Source: DATIYF01 sp035517775 (GTDB lineage: Bacteria; Acidobacteriota; Terriglobia; Terriglobales; Acidobacteriaceae). From it: 24,599 nucleotides of DNA. The notes under the pieces are model-generated. The model ran no database searches, was not told where the DNA came from, and worked only from the letters and a program-made list of their open reading frames with translations. The stretch is from NCBI GenBank assembly GCA_035517775.1, contig DATIYF010000101.1:1-24599 (forward strand). Direction: 5' to 3'. This document shows positions 1 to 11,221 of this stretch, one piece after another. Within the stretch, counting starts at the first letter, position 1; each line of letters opens with the position of its first letter. Position numbers and translations under genes: made by a program.

Positions 1-3321
<3,321 letters not shown>

Positions 3322-3331
3322 AGGAGACGAA

Positions 3332-3363
3332 AAAGGGCGGAGCGATCCGCCCTTTCCTTTTTT
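3332..3363 (+). terminator. Intrinsic terminator of rpoC
   Basis: A perfect 10-bp stem, AAAGGGCGGA at 3332-3341 with TCCGCCCTTT at 3346-3355, is closed by a GCGA tetraloop of the stable GNRA class. It is followed by CC and a run of six T residues. It begins 10 bases after the rpoC stop codon and lies before the next gene, so it should end the rpo transcript here. Confidence 0.93.
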
Positions 3364-3391
3364 CGTGACGTCTTTGGCTTAGGAAAACTTA

Positions 3392-4369
3392 ATGCACGCT
3401 ACCCCCCAGCGATTGCAACCTCAGGAACCTATCAATATTTCTCTGTTGCCAGAGGCCCCTGAGGACAATACTCTGGGGCCGTTGATGCTGCGCTTTTTCC
3501 ATTTAGTGCGGCAGGCGATTTGGCGCGCCTTTCAGCATGATGCCTTCGCCATCGCCAAGGCTTCCGCCTATTCCTCCATCCTCACTTTCTTTCCCTCTTT
3601 GCTTGTCGTCGGCGCGGTTCTGGCTGCGTCCCACAAAACCGCCGCCTACCAGCGCGAAATTTCCTATGCCCTGGGCCGCATTATGCCCGCAGGCTCGGGC
3701 ACGGCCCTGGCTTTTCTGAAGGGCGCCGCCCAGCGCCCGGTGAGCCTGCTGGTTTCGACCTCGCTGCTCAGCATCTGGCTGGCCTCTGGCGTCATGGTTT
3801 CCTGGATGGAAGGCTTTCGCAACGCCTACGAGCTGCCCAAAACCTGGGGCCTGGTGAAAGAGCGTCTGATCGCCTTCTCCCTGGTGATTCTGGCGGGAGT
3901 TCCGCTCTGCTTCGCCACGGTGCTGGTGGCCTTCGGCAGCCGCATCGAAACCCGCATTCTCTTCCAGCTCGGGCATGAGTTCGGGCCGTATATTCTGCTC
4001 ATGTGGATGGTCATCCGCTGGCTCATCGCCATACTCACCAGCATCGCGGTGATTGCGCTGGTCTATCACAATGCCGTACCCCGCACCCAGCCCTGGCACA
4101 GCGTGCTGCCCGGGGCCATGCTGGCCACCGCCATGTGGTTCCTGGTCACCATGATTTTTGGCTGGTATTTGCAGCACTTTTCCGATTACAGCCTGATGTA
4201 TGGCTCGCTGGGCGTGGGCATCGCGCTGCTGGTGTGGATGTATATGATCTCGCTGGTGATTCTCATCGGCGCCGAATTCAACGCCATGCTCTTTCCCCGC
4301 GCCCGCCTGGGCAAGGAGCTGATTGCGGTGGCCTCCCCTAACAGCAAGAATTCCGAGCCTCGACTGTAG
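3392..4369 (+). CDS. YihY/BrkB family inner-membrane protein
   Basis: A 325-residue polytopic membrane protein of the YihY/virulence factor BrkB family, whose molecular function is not settled. Hydrophobic segments lie at about residues 58-80, 117-137, 160-182, 200-225, 240-258 and 268-296, six in all as expected for the family. The family's best-kept stretch near the C-terminus is clear: YGSLGVGIALLVWMYM at 270-285, then a GAEFNA motif at 293-298. The first 55 residues are soluble and rich in Pro and Gln. The ATG at 3392 has only a weak AGGAAAA upstream, but no other start fits better. The gene sits 70 bases after rpoC, beyond its terminator, so it is probably transcribed separately. It ends 26 bases from the convergent TonB-dependent receptor. 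Confidence 0.9.
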   Translation: MHATPQRLQPQEPINISLLPEAPEDNTLGPLMLRFFHLVRQAIWRAFQHDAFAIAKASAYSSILTFFPSLLVVGAVLAASHKTAAYQREISYALGRIMPAGSGTALAFLKGAAQRPVSLLVSTSLLSIWLASGVMVSWMEGFRNAYELPKTWGLVKERLIAFSLVILAGVPLCFATVLVAFGSRIETRILFQLGHEFGPYILLMWMVIRWLIAILTSIAVIALVYHNAVPRTQPWHSVLPGAMLATAMWFLVTMIFGWYLQHFSDYSLMYGSLGVGIALLVWMYMISLVILIGAEFNAMLFPRARLGKELIAVASPNSKNSEPRL

Positions 4370-4395
4370 AGCTTTTCCGCATCTCTCCTGCCGCT

Positions 4396-7300
4396 TTAGT
4401 AAATCAGCTTCAACGAAAACTGAATCTGCCGCGAGGGACCGGCGGTCTTGCTGATGATGCCGAAACCGCTGCCGCGCACAATGTTCGAAGGCAGGCCGAA
4501 ATTTACCATATTGAATAGGTTGAAGAACTCGGCGCGGAATTCTACCGTGCCCCATTCCCGGTTTCCCCGGCGGCCGAAGGGCGTGTCTTTAATCAGGGCC
4601 ACATCGAAGTCGTGGAAGCCGGGTCCGCGAAAAGTATTGCGCCCCAGAGTGCCGAAGCGCCCCTGGTTGGGGCCGGTCCCGCCCGGAACATTGATAGGAA
4701 TATTGAAGAACGAAGCGTTGTCCGCGCCTCGCCCGAAATAATCCTGGCGAACCGGGCGGCTGGTGGAAAAATGCGGCATTTCCACCAAATCCGGCCGGTC
4801 GGTTCCGCCCGCGCCCGCCCCGGTCTGCTGGATTCCCGAATATACGGAGAAGGGCGAGCCGCTCATCAGCGTGGTCACATTGAGAAATTGCCAGCCCGTG
4901 GTCAGCGGCCGGCCCAGGCCGCGCAGAAGGCTCACGTGGTCGAGAGGCAGCATCTGAATCACGCTGGCGGCGAAGACGTGCGCCACATCGAAGGTCGAGG
5001 GGCCCTTTTCCGCCGAAGGATCGAACGGGTCCTGAGGCAGGGTCTGGAGCACCGTGCCTGCGCCGCCGAACAGCCCGCCCAGCACGGAACTGGTATCGTC
5101 GAGAGACTTGGAATAGGTGTAGCTCGCCTGGAACCCCAGCCCCAGCCGCGCCGAGTTCTTGCTCAGGCCGGTCTGCAGAGAGTGATAGGTCGAGTGCGAA
5201 CTGCTGGTGATGATGCTCTCCATGCCGAATCCACTGATGGCATTGCCCATGGCGTCGAACTGGGTGAACGGCGCGAAACCAGGGCCTGCCCCGCCATATC
5301 CATTCGGAGAATAGACGCTGGCCAGATGGATGCCGGTGGTGGCGACGTAGGCGGCAGTGAACTTCAGGTCGCCAAAATCATGGTCCACGCCCAGGGTGTA
5401 GGTTCCGATGTAGCCATTGCGGAAATCGTCGGCAATGCCGGCAAGGACCAGCAACTGCAATTGGTGGCCGGGCGTGAGGGCGGTCAAATCGCGCTGGTAA
5501 CGGGCCAGATCAAGCGGAGTGTTCGGAGCGACACCGGTGGCTTTGCCGGTGGGAAACAGAAGCTGGCCGGAAGTGGTGTAGGGCTGGGGCAGAGTGACGG
5601 GAGTCAGAGCGTTCTGAAAGGGCACCGGCGCGCCCGGCAGCGCGCTGACGAAAATATTGAACAGTAGCGGGATGGAGCCGGTGAGGAAGTTATCCTGCCA
5701 GAGATTGGGCAGAAGAGTGGTGATCGCGCCGCCCGCGTGCAGCATGGTGTGCTTGCCGGGCCCGTAGTCCACCGCCAGCCGCGGCCCCCAGCCGTTCCAG
5801 TCCTGCCGGTAAGGCGGCTGCGGATTGTAGAGATACACCTGGGCGGCATTGCGGTCCCAGTAGGGTACGGTCTTGCCCTCAGGGCCGAGAAATACCGGCA
5901 ACGAAGTTCGTTGTTCGGCTTCATGGATGCGGCTGTTTACTTCGTAGCGCAGGCCATAGCTTAGCGTCAGGTTGGGTGCGGCCTTCCAGGCATCCTGAAA
6001 GTAAAAGTTGTAAGCCTCGCGCCGCACCGCGGCTTCGTCGAAGCGGTCGCCAATCGGGGTGACATCGGCCGCGGCGCTTATGCTGTAAGAATACGGAGTC
6101 GCGGTGAGCAGCCCGGTGAGCGAATCCGGCAGCGGATCTCCGGTCTGAATGTCGTGCTGGCCGCTGGCCGAGGGAATGAAGACCGGAGAGTACGCGGTGC
6201 CTCCGCCAAAGGAATAAGCTCCGTTTGGGGCGGTTCCGAAAATGGTAGCGTCGCGGTTGAAGCGAATCTCGACTCCCCACTTGAAGGCGTGGCTGGCATG
6301 CAGATAGACCATGGCATGCCGGAACTGATAGAGATTGCCGAAGGAGCCGAAGATCGAGCCGCCGGGAGAGTCAAATCCCTCGAACAGGCCGTCGCCAAAG
6401 CCGATTCCGGGCTGGGTGTGATTTCCGGCGGGGAAAAACGGCGTGCTGCGGATGTACCCCAGGCCGGTTTCCCAGGTGAAATGCGGAGAGACGGTTCGCG
6501 CGTACTTTAGGGTCGCGTTGCGCTGGTGATCGAAGAAAAGTATGCCGAAACTGGGATCAATGGCGGTTTGGTCGGGATTGGTGATCGGCCCGGTGACCTG
6601 GTTCAGGCTGAAGCGGGCCAGCAGCGTTGCCTTACCCGAAAGCCGGTGGTCCACGCGGAGCGAGAACTGATCAGTGCGGGTAGAAACTTTAGACGACGCC
6701 GCGTAGGTGCGGGCGCCATACGCTCCCTCAGGATCGTTGGGCAAGGGATAGCCGGCGAGCGCAGGCGCAATTGCCGGATTTACCGGAACCGTGAGCGTAT
6801 CGCCTGGGAACGAGGCCGTGTCAATGCCCTGGCGCTCGGCGGCGGTGGGTACGGGGAAAACCTGGGTCGTGCCCAATACCTGGCGAAAGCCCTGGTACTC
6901 GCCGAAATAGTAAGTGCGGCCGCGTCCGTCGTAAATCTGGGGAAGCACCAGCGGGCCGCCGTTAGTGAAACCGAATTCATTGCGCACGAAAGGCGGAATG
7001 CGGTGTTCATCCGCAATGCTCTTGTGGTCGAAGAAATTCCGCGAATCAAAGGCGGCGTTGCGAATGAATTCAAAAACGCTGCCATGCACCTGATCGGACC
7101 CGGACTTCGAGACCACGTTGGTGTAGCTGGCGCCGCCATGGCCGATTTCCGCCGGCATCACGCCCGAACTGGATTCGACCTCCTGGATCGCATCCACGTT
7201 GAAGTTGGAAAATGTCGCGCCGCCCATTTCCGGATCGGTGGTGTCGGCGCCATCGAGAGCGAAGACGGTGGCTGAGCCGCGCTGTCCATTCACCGCAAAC

Positions 7301-7812
7301 TGCTGAGTGAAATTGGCGGCGCCGTTCGTATCAGTCATGGTGCCGGCGGCCAACAGCAGCAGCTTGCTGAAGTCGCGCTCATTCAAAGGCAGGCTGGAGA
7401 CTTCGCCGCTGGAAAGATGCTCTCCCCCGCTGGCCTGACGAGCCGAGTCTTCCGCAGGCGGCGCCAGCCAGAGTTCTCCCCAGGCAAGGGAAAGTTGCAG
7501 GTTTTCGCGAAGCGGAATTCCATCCCTGACAAGCGCTGGGACCGCGGCTTTGAAGGTCTTGCCCTTCAAGGTGGCACTGACCTGGTAGGGTCCGGGAGCG
7601 ATCGCAGCAAAGGAAAACATGCCCCGGTCGTCGGTTCTGGCCGTGTACGTCAGGCCGGCAGGCGAATGCAGTTGGATGATCGCCCCGGGGATCCGCTGAC
7701 CGGCATCGTCCTGCAAGAGTGCGTTCCAGGCCACCTGCGCCTGCGCCGGGATTCCCACCACGGGCCCCATCCCAATCAGGGAAACCAGAATCAGCCTGAA
7801 AAAACGATTCAT
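4396..7812 (-). CDS. Oar-like TonB-dependent receptor with N-terminal carboxypeptidase-regulatory-like domain
   Basis: A 1138-residue outer-membrane beta-barrel protein of the Oar-like TonB-dependent transporter group, typically present in many copies in acidobacterial genomes. Residues 1-26 form a signal peptide (positive MNRFFR, hydrophobic core, AQAQ cleavage region). Residues about 29-108 look like a carboxypeptidase-regulatory/transthyretin-like beta-sandwich (GAIIQLHSPAG, then DDRGMFSFAAIAPGPYQV). The plug domain follows, with QFAVNGQRGSATVFALDGAD near 168-187 and SYTNVVSKSGSDQVHGSVFEF near 229-249. The rest is a long barrel with frequent alternating aromatic strands, ending in the typical IQFSLKLIY. 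The substrate cannot be read from the sequence; oligosaccharides, peptides or plant polymers are all possible. No clear TonB box was seen. No Shine-Dalgarno site precedes the ATG, but a TATAAT lies 8 bases upstream. The gene stands alone, divergent from pyruvate kinase. Confidence 0.92.
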   Translation of the reverse strand: MNRFFRLILVSLIGMGPVVGIPAQAQVAWNALLQDDAGQRIPGAIIQLHSPAGLTYTARTDDRGMFSFAAIAPGPYQVSATLKGKTFKAAVPALVRDGIPLRENLQLSLAWGELWLAPPAEDSARQASGGEHLSSGEVSSLPLNERDFSKLLLLAAGTMTDTNGAANFTQQFAVNGQRGSATVFALDGADTTDPEMGGATFSNFNVDAIQEVESSSGVMPAEIGHGGASYTNVVSKSGSDQVHGSVFEFIRNAAFDSRNFFDHKSIADEHRIPPFVRNEFGFTNGGPLVLPQIYDGRGRTYYFGEYQGFRQVLGTTQVFPVPTAAERQGIDTASFPGDTLTVPVNPAIAPALAGYPLPNDPEGAYGARTYAASSKVSTRTDQFSLRVDHRLSGKATLLARFSLNQVTGPITNPDQTAIDPSFGILFFDHQRNATLKYARTVSPHFTWETGLGYIRSTPFFPAGNHTQPGIGFGDGLFEGFDSPGGSIFGSFGNLYQFRHAMVYLHASHAFKWGVEIRFNRDATIFGTAPNGAYSFGGGTAYSPVFIPSASGQHDIQTGDPLPDSLTGLLTATPYSYSISAAADVTPIGDRFDEAAVRREAYNFYFQDAWKAAPNLTLSYGLRYEVNSRIHEAEQRTSLPVFLGPEGKTVPYWDRNAAQVYLYNPQPPYRQDWNGWGPRLAVDYGPGKHTMLHAGGAITTLLPNLWQDNFLTGSIPLLFNIFVSALPGAPVPFQNALTPVTLPQPYTTSGQLLFPTGKATGVAPNTPLDLARYQRDLTALTPGHQLQLLVLAGIADDFRNGYIGTYTLGVDHDFGDLKFTAAYVATTGIHLASVYSPNGYGGAGPGFAPFTQFDAMGNAISGFGMESIITSSSHSTYHSLQTGLSKNSARLGLGFQASYTYSKSLDDTSSVLGGLFGGAGTVLQTLPQDPFDPSAEKGPSTFDVAHVFAASVIQMLPLDHVSLLRGLGRPLTTGWQFLNVTTLMSGSPFSVYSGIQQTGAGAGGTDRPDLVEMPHFSTSRPVRQDYFGRGADNASFFNIPINVPGGTGPNQGRFGTLGRNTFRGPGFHDFDVALIKDTPFGRRGNREWGTVEFRAEFFNLFNMVNFGLPSNIVRGSGFGIISKTAGPSRQIQFSLKLIY

Positions 7813-7820
7813 CGTTCGGC

Positions 7821-7826
7821 ATTATA
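7821..7826 (-). promoter_or_regulatory. -10 element of the TonB-dependent receptor gene
   Basis: Read on the minus strand, a perfect TATAAT ends 8 bases before the ATG at 7812. Transcription starting the usual 6-8 bases after the box would give a leader of only a few bases, consistent with the lack of a Shine-Dalgarno site. The -35 region is weak (TGCCAG-like about 17-18 bases further up). Confidence 0.6.
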
Positions 7827-7975
7827 CGGTGCACCCTGGCGCAGTCTGGCACACGCCGGTACCGCAGCCTGCCGCGCTATGCCAGCCAAGGTTGAGAGTT
7901 TCGCGGATGCGCCTGGGATAATCAGCGGCTTCTTTTGGTAATCTTGCTGGTGACCTTGACAAGAAATTTGCGCCC

Positions 7976-9517
7976 ATGGATGGAGGATTCTACCCAGCCT
8001 TGACCCCCGGCAAGCCTAAGCCCCGCTCAGCTCTAAACTCCTCCGCAACCTTCGTTGCTCCCGCGGTTCGCCGGGCGAAGATCATTTGCACCATCGGACC
8101 TTCCTGCAAGAGCGAGGAGGCACTGCGCGAACTGATGCGGCTGGGCATGGATGTAGCCCGCCTGAATTTTTCTCATGGCACCCATGAAGAGCATGCCCGC
8201 ACCATGGAGCGTCTGCGCCGCGCCGCCGGCAAGGAAGGCCGCACCGTCTGCATCCTGCAGGACCTGCAAGGGCCCAAGATCCGCACCGGAGCGCTCGAGG
8301 GGCACCGGCCGGTCGAGCTTGAAACCGGGGCGCGCGTCACCATCACTCCCCGGGATGTTCCCGGCACCGCGGCCCGAATCTCCACCACCTTTTTCGGGCT
8401 GGCCTCTGAGTTGCTGCCGGGAGCGCGGGTTTTGCTCTCCGATGGGCGCATTGAGCTGCGCGTCATCAAAGTGCGCGGCGAAGATGTCGAATGCGAAGTG
8501 CTCAACGGCGGCATTCTTGGCGAGAACAAAGGCATCAACCTGCCCGGCGTGGCGCTCTCCATTCCCGCGCTCACGGCCAAAGACGAGATTGATCTGGAGT
8601 TTGGCCTGCGGCACGCCGTGGATGCCGTGGCCTTGTCGTTCGTGCGCTCGGCGGCCGATGTTACCAACGTCAAGCAGTTGATTCAGCGGCTTGGCGGCAG
8701 CCTTCCCGTCATCGCCAAGCTGGAAAAGCCGCAGGCTCTGGAGCAACTGGAGGAAATTCTCGAGGCGGCCGATGGCGTGATGGTGGCGCGCGGCGACCTG
8801 GGGGTGGAGATGCCTCCGGAGAAGGTTCCGGTCATCCAGAAGCACGTGATTTATCGCGCCGCCGAATGGCGCAAGCCGGTGATCATCGCCACCCAGATGC
8901 TGGAATCCATGATCGAGAACCCACGGCCCACACGGGCCGAGGCCTCGGATGTGGCCAACGCGATTTTCGATGGCACCGACGCGGTCATGCTCTCCGGCGA
9001 AACTGCCAGCGGCCGCTATCCCCGCGAAGCCGTGGCCATGATGGCGAAGATTGTGGTCGAGGCCGAGACAAATATGGCCGAGTTCACTGCGCCCCGAAGG
9101 CGCGGCCGCCGCCGGCTTTCGATTGCCGAGGCTATTTGCGAATCCATTGCTCATGCCGCCGAAGACCTGCACATGGCGGCCATTGCGGTGTTCACCGAAA
9201 CCGGCAACACCGCCCGGCTGATTTCGAAGTACCGGCCCAAGAGCTGCATTTACGCCTTCAGCCACGTGCAAGCGGTGTGCAATCGGATGAACCTGTTCTG
9301 GGGCGTGCAGCCGGTACAGCGCGGCCAGGCGCGCACCTCAGAAGACATGCTGCGGGCGGCGCAGCAGGAACTGTTTCGCCAGGGACGAATCAAGACCGGC
9401 GACGTGCTGGGCGTGGTGGCGGGCACGCAGATGGCCTCCGGTTCCACCAATTTCATGCGACTGCATGTGGTGGCGCCCGAACGGGCACGGGCCAAGCGCG
9501 CAGCCAAACGCAGCTGA
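7976..9517 (+). CDS. pyk: Pyruvate kinase
   Basis: Converts phosphoenolpyruvate and ADP to pyruvate and ATP, the last step of glycolysis. The 513-residue frame holds the full catalytic core: RRAKIICTIGP at 32-42, ARLNFSHG at 61-68, the LQDLQGPKIRTG stretch at 94-105, the catalytic lysine K248 in VIAKLEKPQA with metal ligand E250, the second metal ligand D274 in MVARGDLGVE, and ATQMLESM..PRPTRAE at 305-322. The flexible B domain lies between. The C-terminal domain includes FTETGNTARLISKYRP at 406-421 and ends in a basic tail. The first 30 residues are low-complexity and precede the family's usual start. The ATG at 7976 lacks a Shine-Dalgarno site. TTG at 8000 (codon 9) has GGAGG 13 bases upstream and is an alternative start. 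Function is certain, the start is not. Confidence 0.96.
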   Translation: MDGGFYPALTPGKPKPRSALNSSATFVAPAVRRAKIICTIGPSCKSEEALRELMRLGMDVARLNFSHGTHEEHARTMERLRRAAGKEGRTVCILQDLQGPKIRTGALEGHRPVELETGARVTITPRDVPGTAARISTTFFGLASELLPGARVLLSDGRIELRVIKVRGEDVECEVLNGGILGENKGINLPGVALSIPALTAKDEIDLEFGLRHAVDAVALSFVRSAADVTNVKQLIQRLGGSLPVIAKLEKPQALEQLEEILEAADGVMVARGDLGVEMPPEKVPVIQKHVIYRAAEWRKPVIIATQMLESMIENPRPTRAEASDVANAIFDGTDAVMLSGETASGRYPREAVAMMAKIVVEAETNMAEFTAPRRRGRRRLSIAEAICESIAHAAEDLHMAAIAVFTETGNTARLISKYRPKSCIYAFSHVQAVCNRMNLFWGVQPVQRGQARTSEDMLRAAQQELFRQGRIKTGDVLGVVAGTQMASGSTNFMRLHVVAPERARAKRAAKRS

Positions 9518-9572
9518 GAACTCTAGACCGGGAACTGACAACTGCTTCAAACGGGGCTCTAGCTCAGAAGAG

Positions 9573-9610
9573 ACGCTCCGCTCGAAAGGCTTCAGCAAGC
9601 CGCTGAGCGT
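9573..9610 (+). other. Stem-loop between pyk and the hydrolase gene
   Basis: ACGCTC (9573-9578) can pair with GAGCGT (9605-9610), and inside it GGCTT (9588-9592) pairs with AAGCC (9597-9601) around a CAGC loop. No T run follows, so it is not a standard intrinsic terminator. It may act in mRNA processing or be chance pairing in GC-rich DNA. Confidence 0.3.
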
Positions 9611-9635
9611 GATGGAGGGTTAGGCTTAGATCGCA

Positions 9636-10304
9636 ATGCCCGAGAGCCTCAGCTCGTTCTTCGATGCCTCCAGCGACCCGCCGGTTCGCGGATTTCTCCA
9701 TCGGGTTGAGCAGGCCCGCGAGGGCCTCGTTCTTACCCACGGCGCCGGCGCCAACTGCCAGTCAGCTTTGCTGACCGCCGTGGCGGAAAGTTTTGCCTCA
9801 GCCGGCCTCACCGTCTTGCGCTGCGATCTTCCTTTTCGGCAGTTGCGGCCTTTCGGCCCGCCCCGCCCCGCAGATGCCGCGCGCGACCGCGAAGGGCTGC
9901 GGCATGCCCTCTCGACGGTTCTCAAGCTGGCCTCCGGCCGCGTGTTCCTCGGCGGGCACTCCTACGGCGGCCGTCAGGCAGCCATGCTCTGCGCGGAAAA
10001 CCCCGGGCTGGCCGATGGTTTGCTTCTGCTCAGCTATCCTCTGCATCCGCCGCGCAAGCCCGGGCAGCTGCGCATTCAGCACCTGCCCAGGCTGCAAACC
10101 TCGAGCCTGTTCGTTCACGGCACGCGCGATCCCTTTGGCTCGATCGCAGAACTGGAGTCAGCCTTGAAGCTGATTCCGGGTCGAACGAGGTTATTGCCGG
10201 TGGAAGGCGCGGGCCACGACCTGGGGTTCAAAGGGAAAGCCCGGCGAGAGGAATTGCCGGCAGCGGTAGTGCGGGAGCTTGAGACTTTTTTTCGCGCGGT
10301 GTGA
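9636..10304 (+). CDS. Alpha/beta hydrolase of the KANL3/TEX30-like group
   Basis: A 222-residue alpha/beta-hydrolase fold protein. The nucleophile elbow is GGHSYGGR at 106-113, making Ser109 the nucleophile. The likely acid is Asp165 in VHGTRDPFGS, and His194 in EGAGHDLGF completes the triad. The N-terminal LVLTHGAGANCQS (31-43) supplies the oxyanion-hole region. The short length, the HGAGAN motif and the lack of a lid domain match the KANL3/TEX30-like alpha/beta hydrolase family, whose bacterial substrates are unknown. No signal peptide is seen, so it should be cytoplasmic. It follows pyk by 118 bases, with a GGAGG far (17 bases) from the ATG, so translation may depend on little more than the start codon. 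It converges on the rhomboid gene with a 14-base gap. Confidence 0.85.
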   Translation: MPESLSSFFDASSDPPVRGFLHRVEQAREGLVLTHGAGANCQSALLTAVAESFASAGLTVLRCDLPFRQLRPFGPPRPADAARDREGLRHALSTVLKLASGRVFLGGHSYGGRQAAMLCAENPGLADGLLLLSYPLHPPRKPGQLRIQHLPRLQTSSLFVHGTRDPFGSIAELESALKLIPGRTRLLPVEGAGHDLGFKGKARREELPAAVVRELETFFRAV

Positions 10305-10318
10305 GCTAACCCCAGCCG

Positions 10319-11167
10319 TCAGTTGACCCAGCCCGACTTCGAGCCGCCGTTCTTTTTGTCTTCTTCCGGGGGAATATAGTTGCCGTGCTCGTCGAACTCC
10401 ACGGTGCGGTTGTGTTTGCGCATATAGACTTCAAACTTGCGCGCCGCGCGGCGGCGCTTCCAGCGGTAATAGGAATTGCGAACCCCAAAGTAGCGTTCCG
10501 AAGTTCCGTAGAGCAATCCTTTTCGCGGCACGAACTTCACGTAGAGGTATCCGAACAACAGCCCGCCCAGGTGCGCCACATAAGCCACATTCTCTCCGCG
10601 CCGGGGCCCGGCGGCATTGATGGCGCTTATCAGTTCAATAAAAACAATCCCGGCCACGAAGTACTTGGCCCGGATGGAGAGCGGAATGGGAAACAGCATA
10701 ATTTCCTGGTCCCCATAAAGCAGCCCGAAGGCCATCAGGATTCCCAGCACCCCCCCGGAGGCGCCCACCGTGTTGGTAAAAGGCGTCACGCCGCCCAGGT
10801 GGGTGTAGGAAACGCCTACCGTGATGAGCGCCGCGCCCACCACACAGAAGAAATAAAACTCGAGAAACTTAGTGCGGCCCCAATCCATTTCCAGCTGCGC
10901 CCCGAACATCCACAGCGCCAGCATGTTGAAGAGAATGTGCAAGAGCCCGACGTGCAGGAATGAGTAGCTGACCAGCTGCCAGACGCCCCCGCGCACCACC
11001 CAGGCGGGCACCAGCGACAAAACATAGAACAGGACGTTGCCCAGGTTCGCAGTAAAAGCCTGCAGCAGGGTGATCAGAAAAAATACGGCGGCATTGATCA
11101 GGATCAGCCACTTCACCGCCTTGGTGAAGGGAGGCAAACTCAGCGAAAAAGATCCCCTGCGATACAT
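10319..11167 (-). CDS. Rhomboid family intramembrane serine protease
   Basis: A 282-residue membrane protein with a complete rhomboid active site. His77 and Asn81 (HILFN motif, oxyanion side), Ser137 in GASGG and His199 in AHLGG form the same set as H150, N154, S201 and H254 of E. coli GlpG. About six hydrophobic helices span residues 17-210. The C-terminal 70 residues are soluble, with a strongly basic RWKRRRAARKF segment and a hydrophilic tail ending EEDKKNGGSKSGWVN; that tail is probably cytoplasmic. Rhomboids cleave single-pass membrane proteins near their transmembrane segments; the client here is unknown. The gene lies 54 bases after the M28 peptidase on the same strand and may share its transcript. 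The ATG has no obvious Shine-Dalgarno site. Confidence 0.93.
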   Translation of the reverse strand: MYRRGSFSLSLPPFTKAVKWLILINAAVFFLITLLQAFTANLGNVLFYVLSLVPAWVVRGGVWQLVSYSFLHVGLLHILFNMLALWMFGAQLEMDWGRTKFLEFYFFCVVGAALITVGVSYTHLGGVTPFTNTVGASGGVLGILMAFGLLYGDQEIMLFPIPLSIRAKYFVAGIVFIELISAINAAGPRRGENVAYVAHLGGLLFGYLYVKFVPRKGLLYGTSERYFGVRNSYYRWKRRRAARKFEVYMRKHNRTVEFDEHGNYIPPEEDKKNGGSKSGWVN

Positions 11168-11221
11168 GGAAAGTTGGTTTTCTTACCCGCGGCCGCTGCT
11201 GCAATCTTAGCAGGTTCCGCT

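Noticed and set aside
3332..3363. The rpoC downstream hairpin as a possible regulatory element of the YihY gene
   Set aside because: A perfect stem plus T run fits a plain intrinsic terminator; there is no alternative pairing with the YihY leader that I can see.
9553..9567. GGGGCTCTAGCTCAG, identical in pattern to the 5' end of a tRNA(Ala)
   Set aside because: No anticodon arm, T-loop (GGTTCGA) or matching acceptor 3' strand follows, so it is not a tRNA gene. It could be a chance match or an old fragment.
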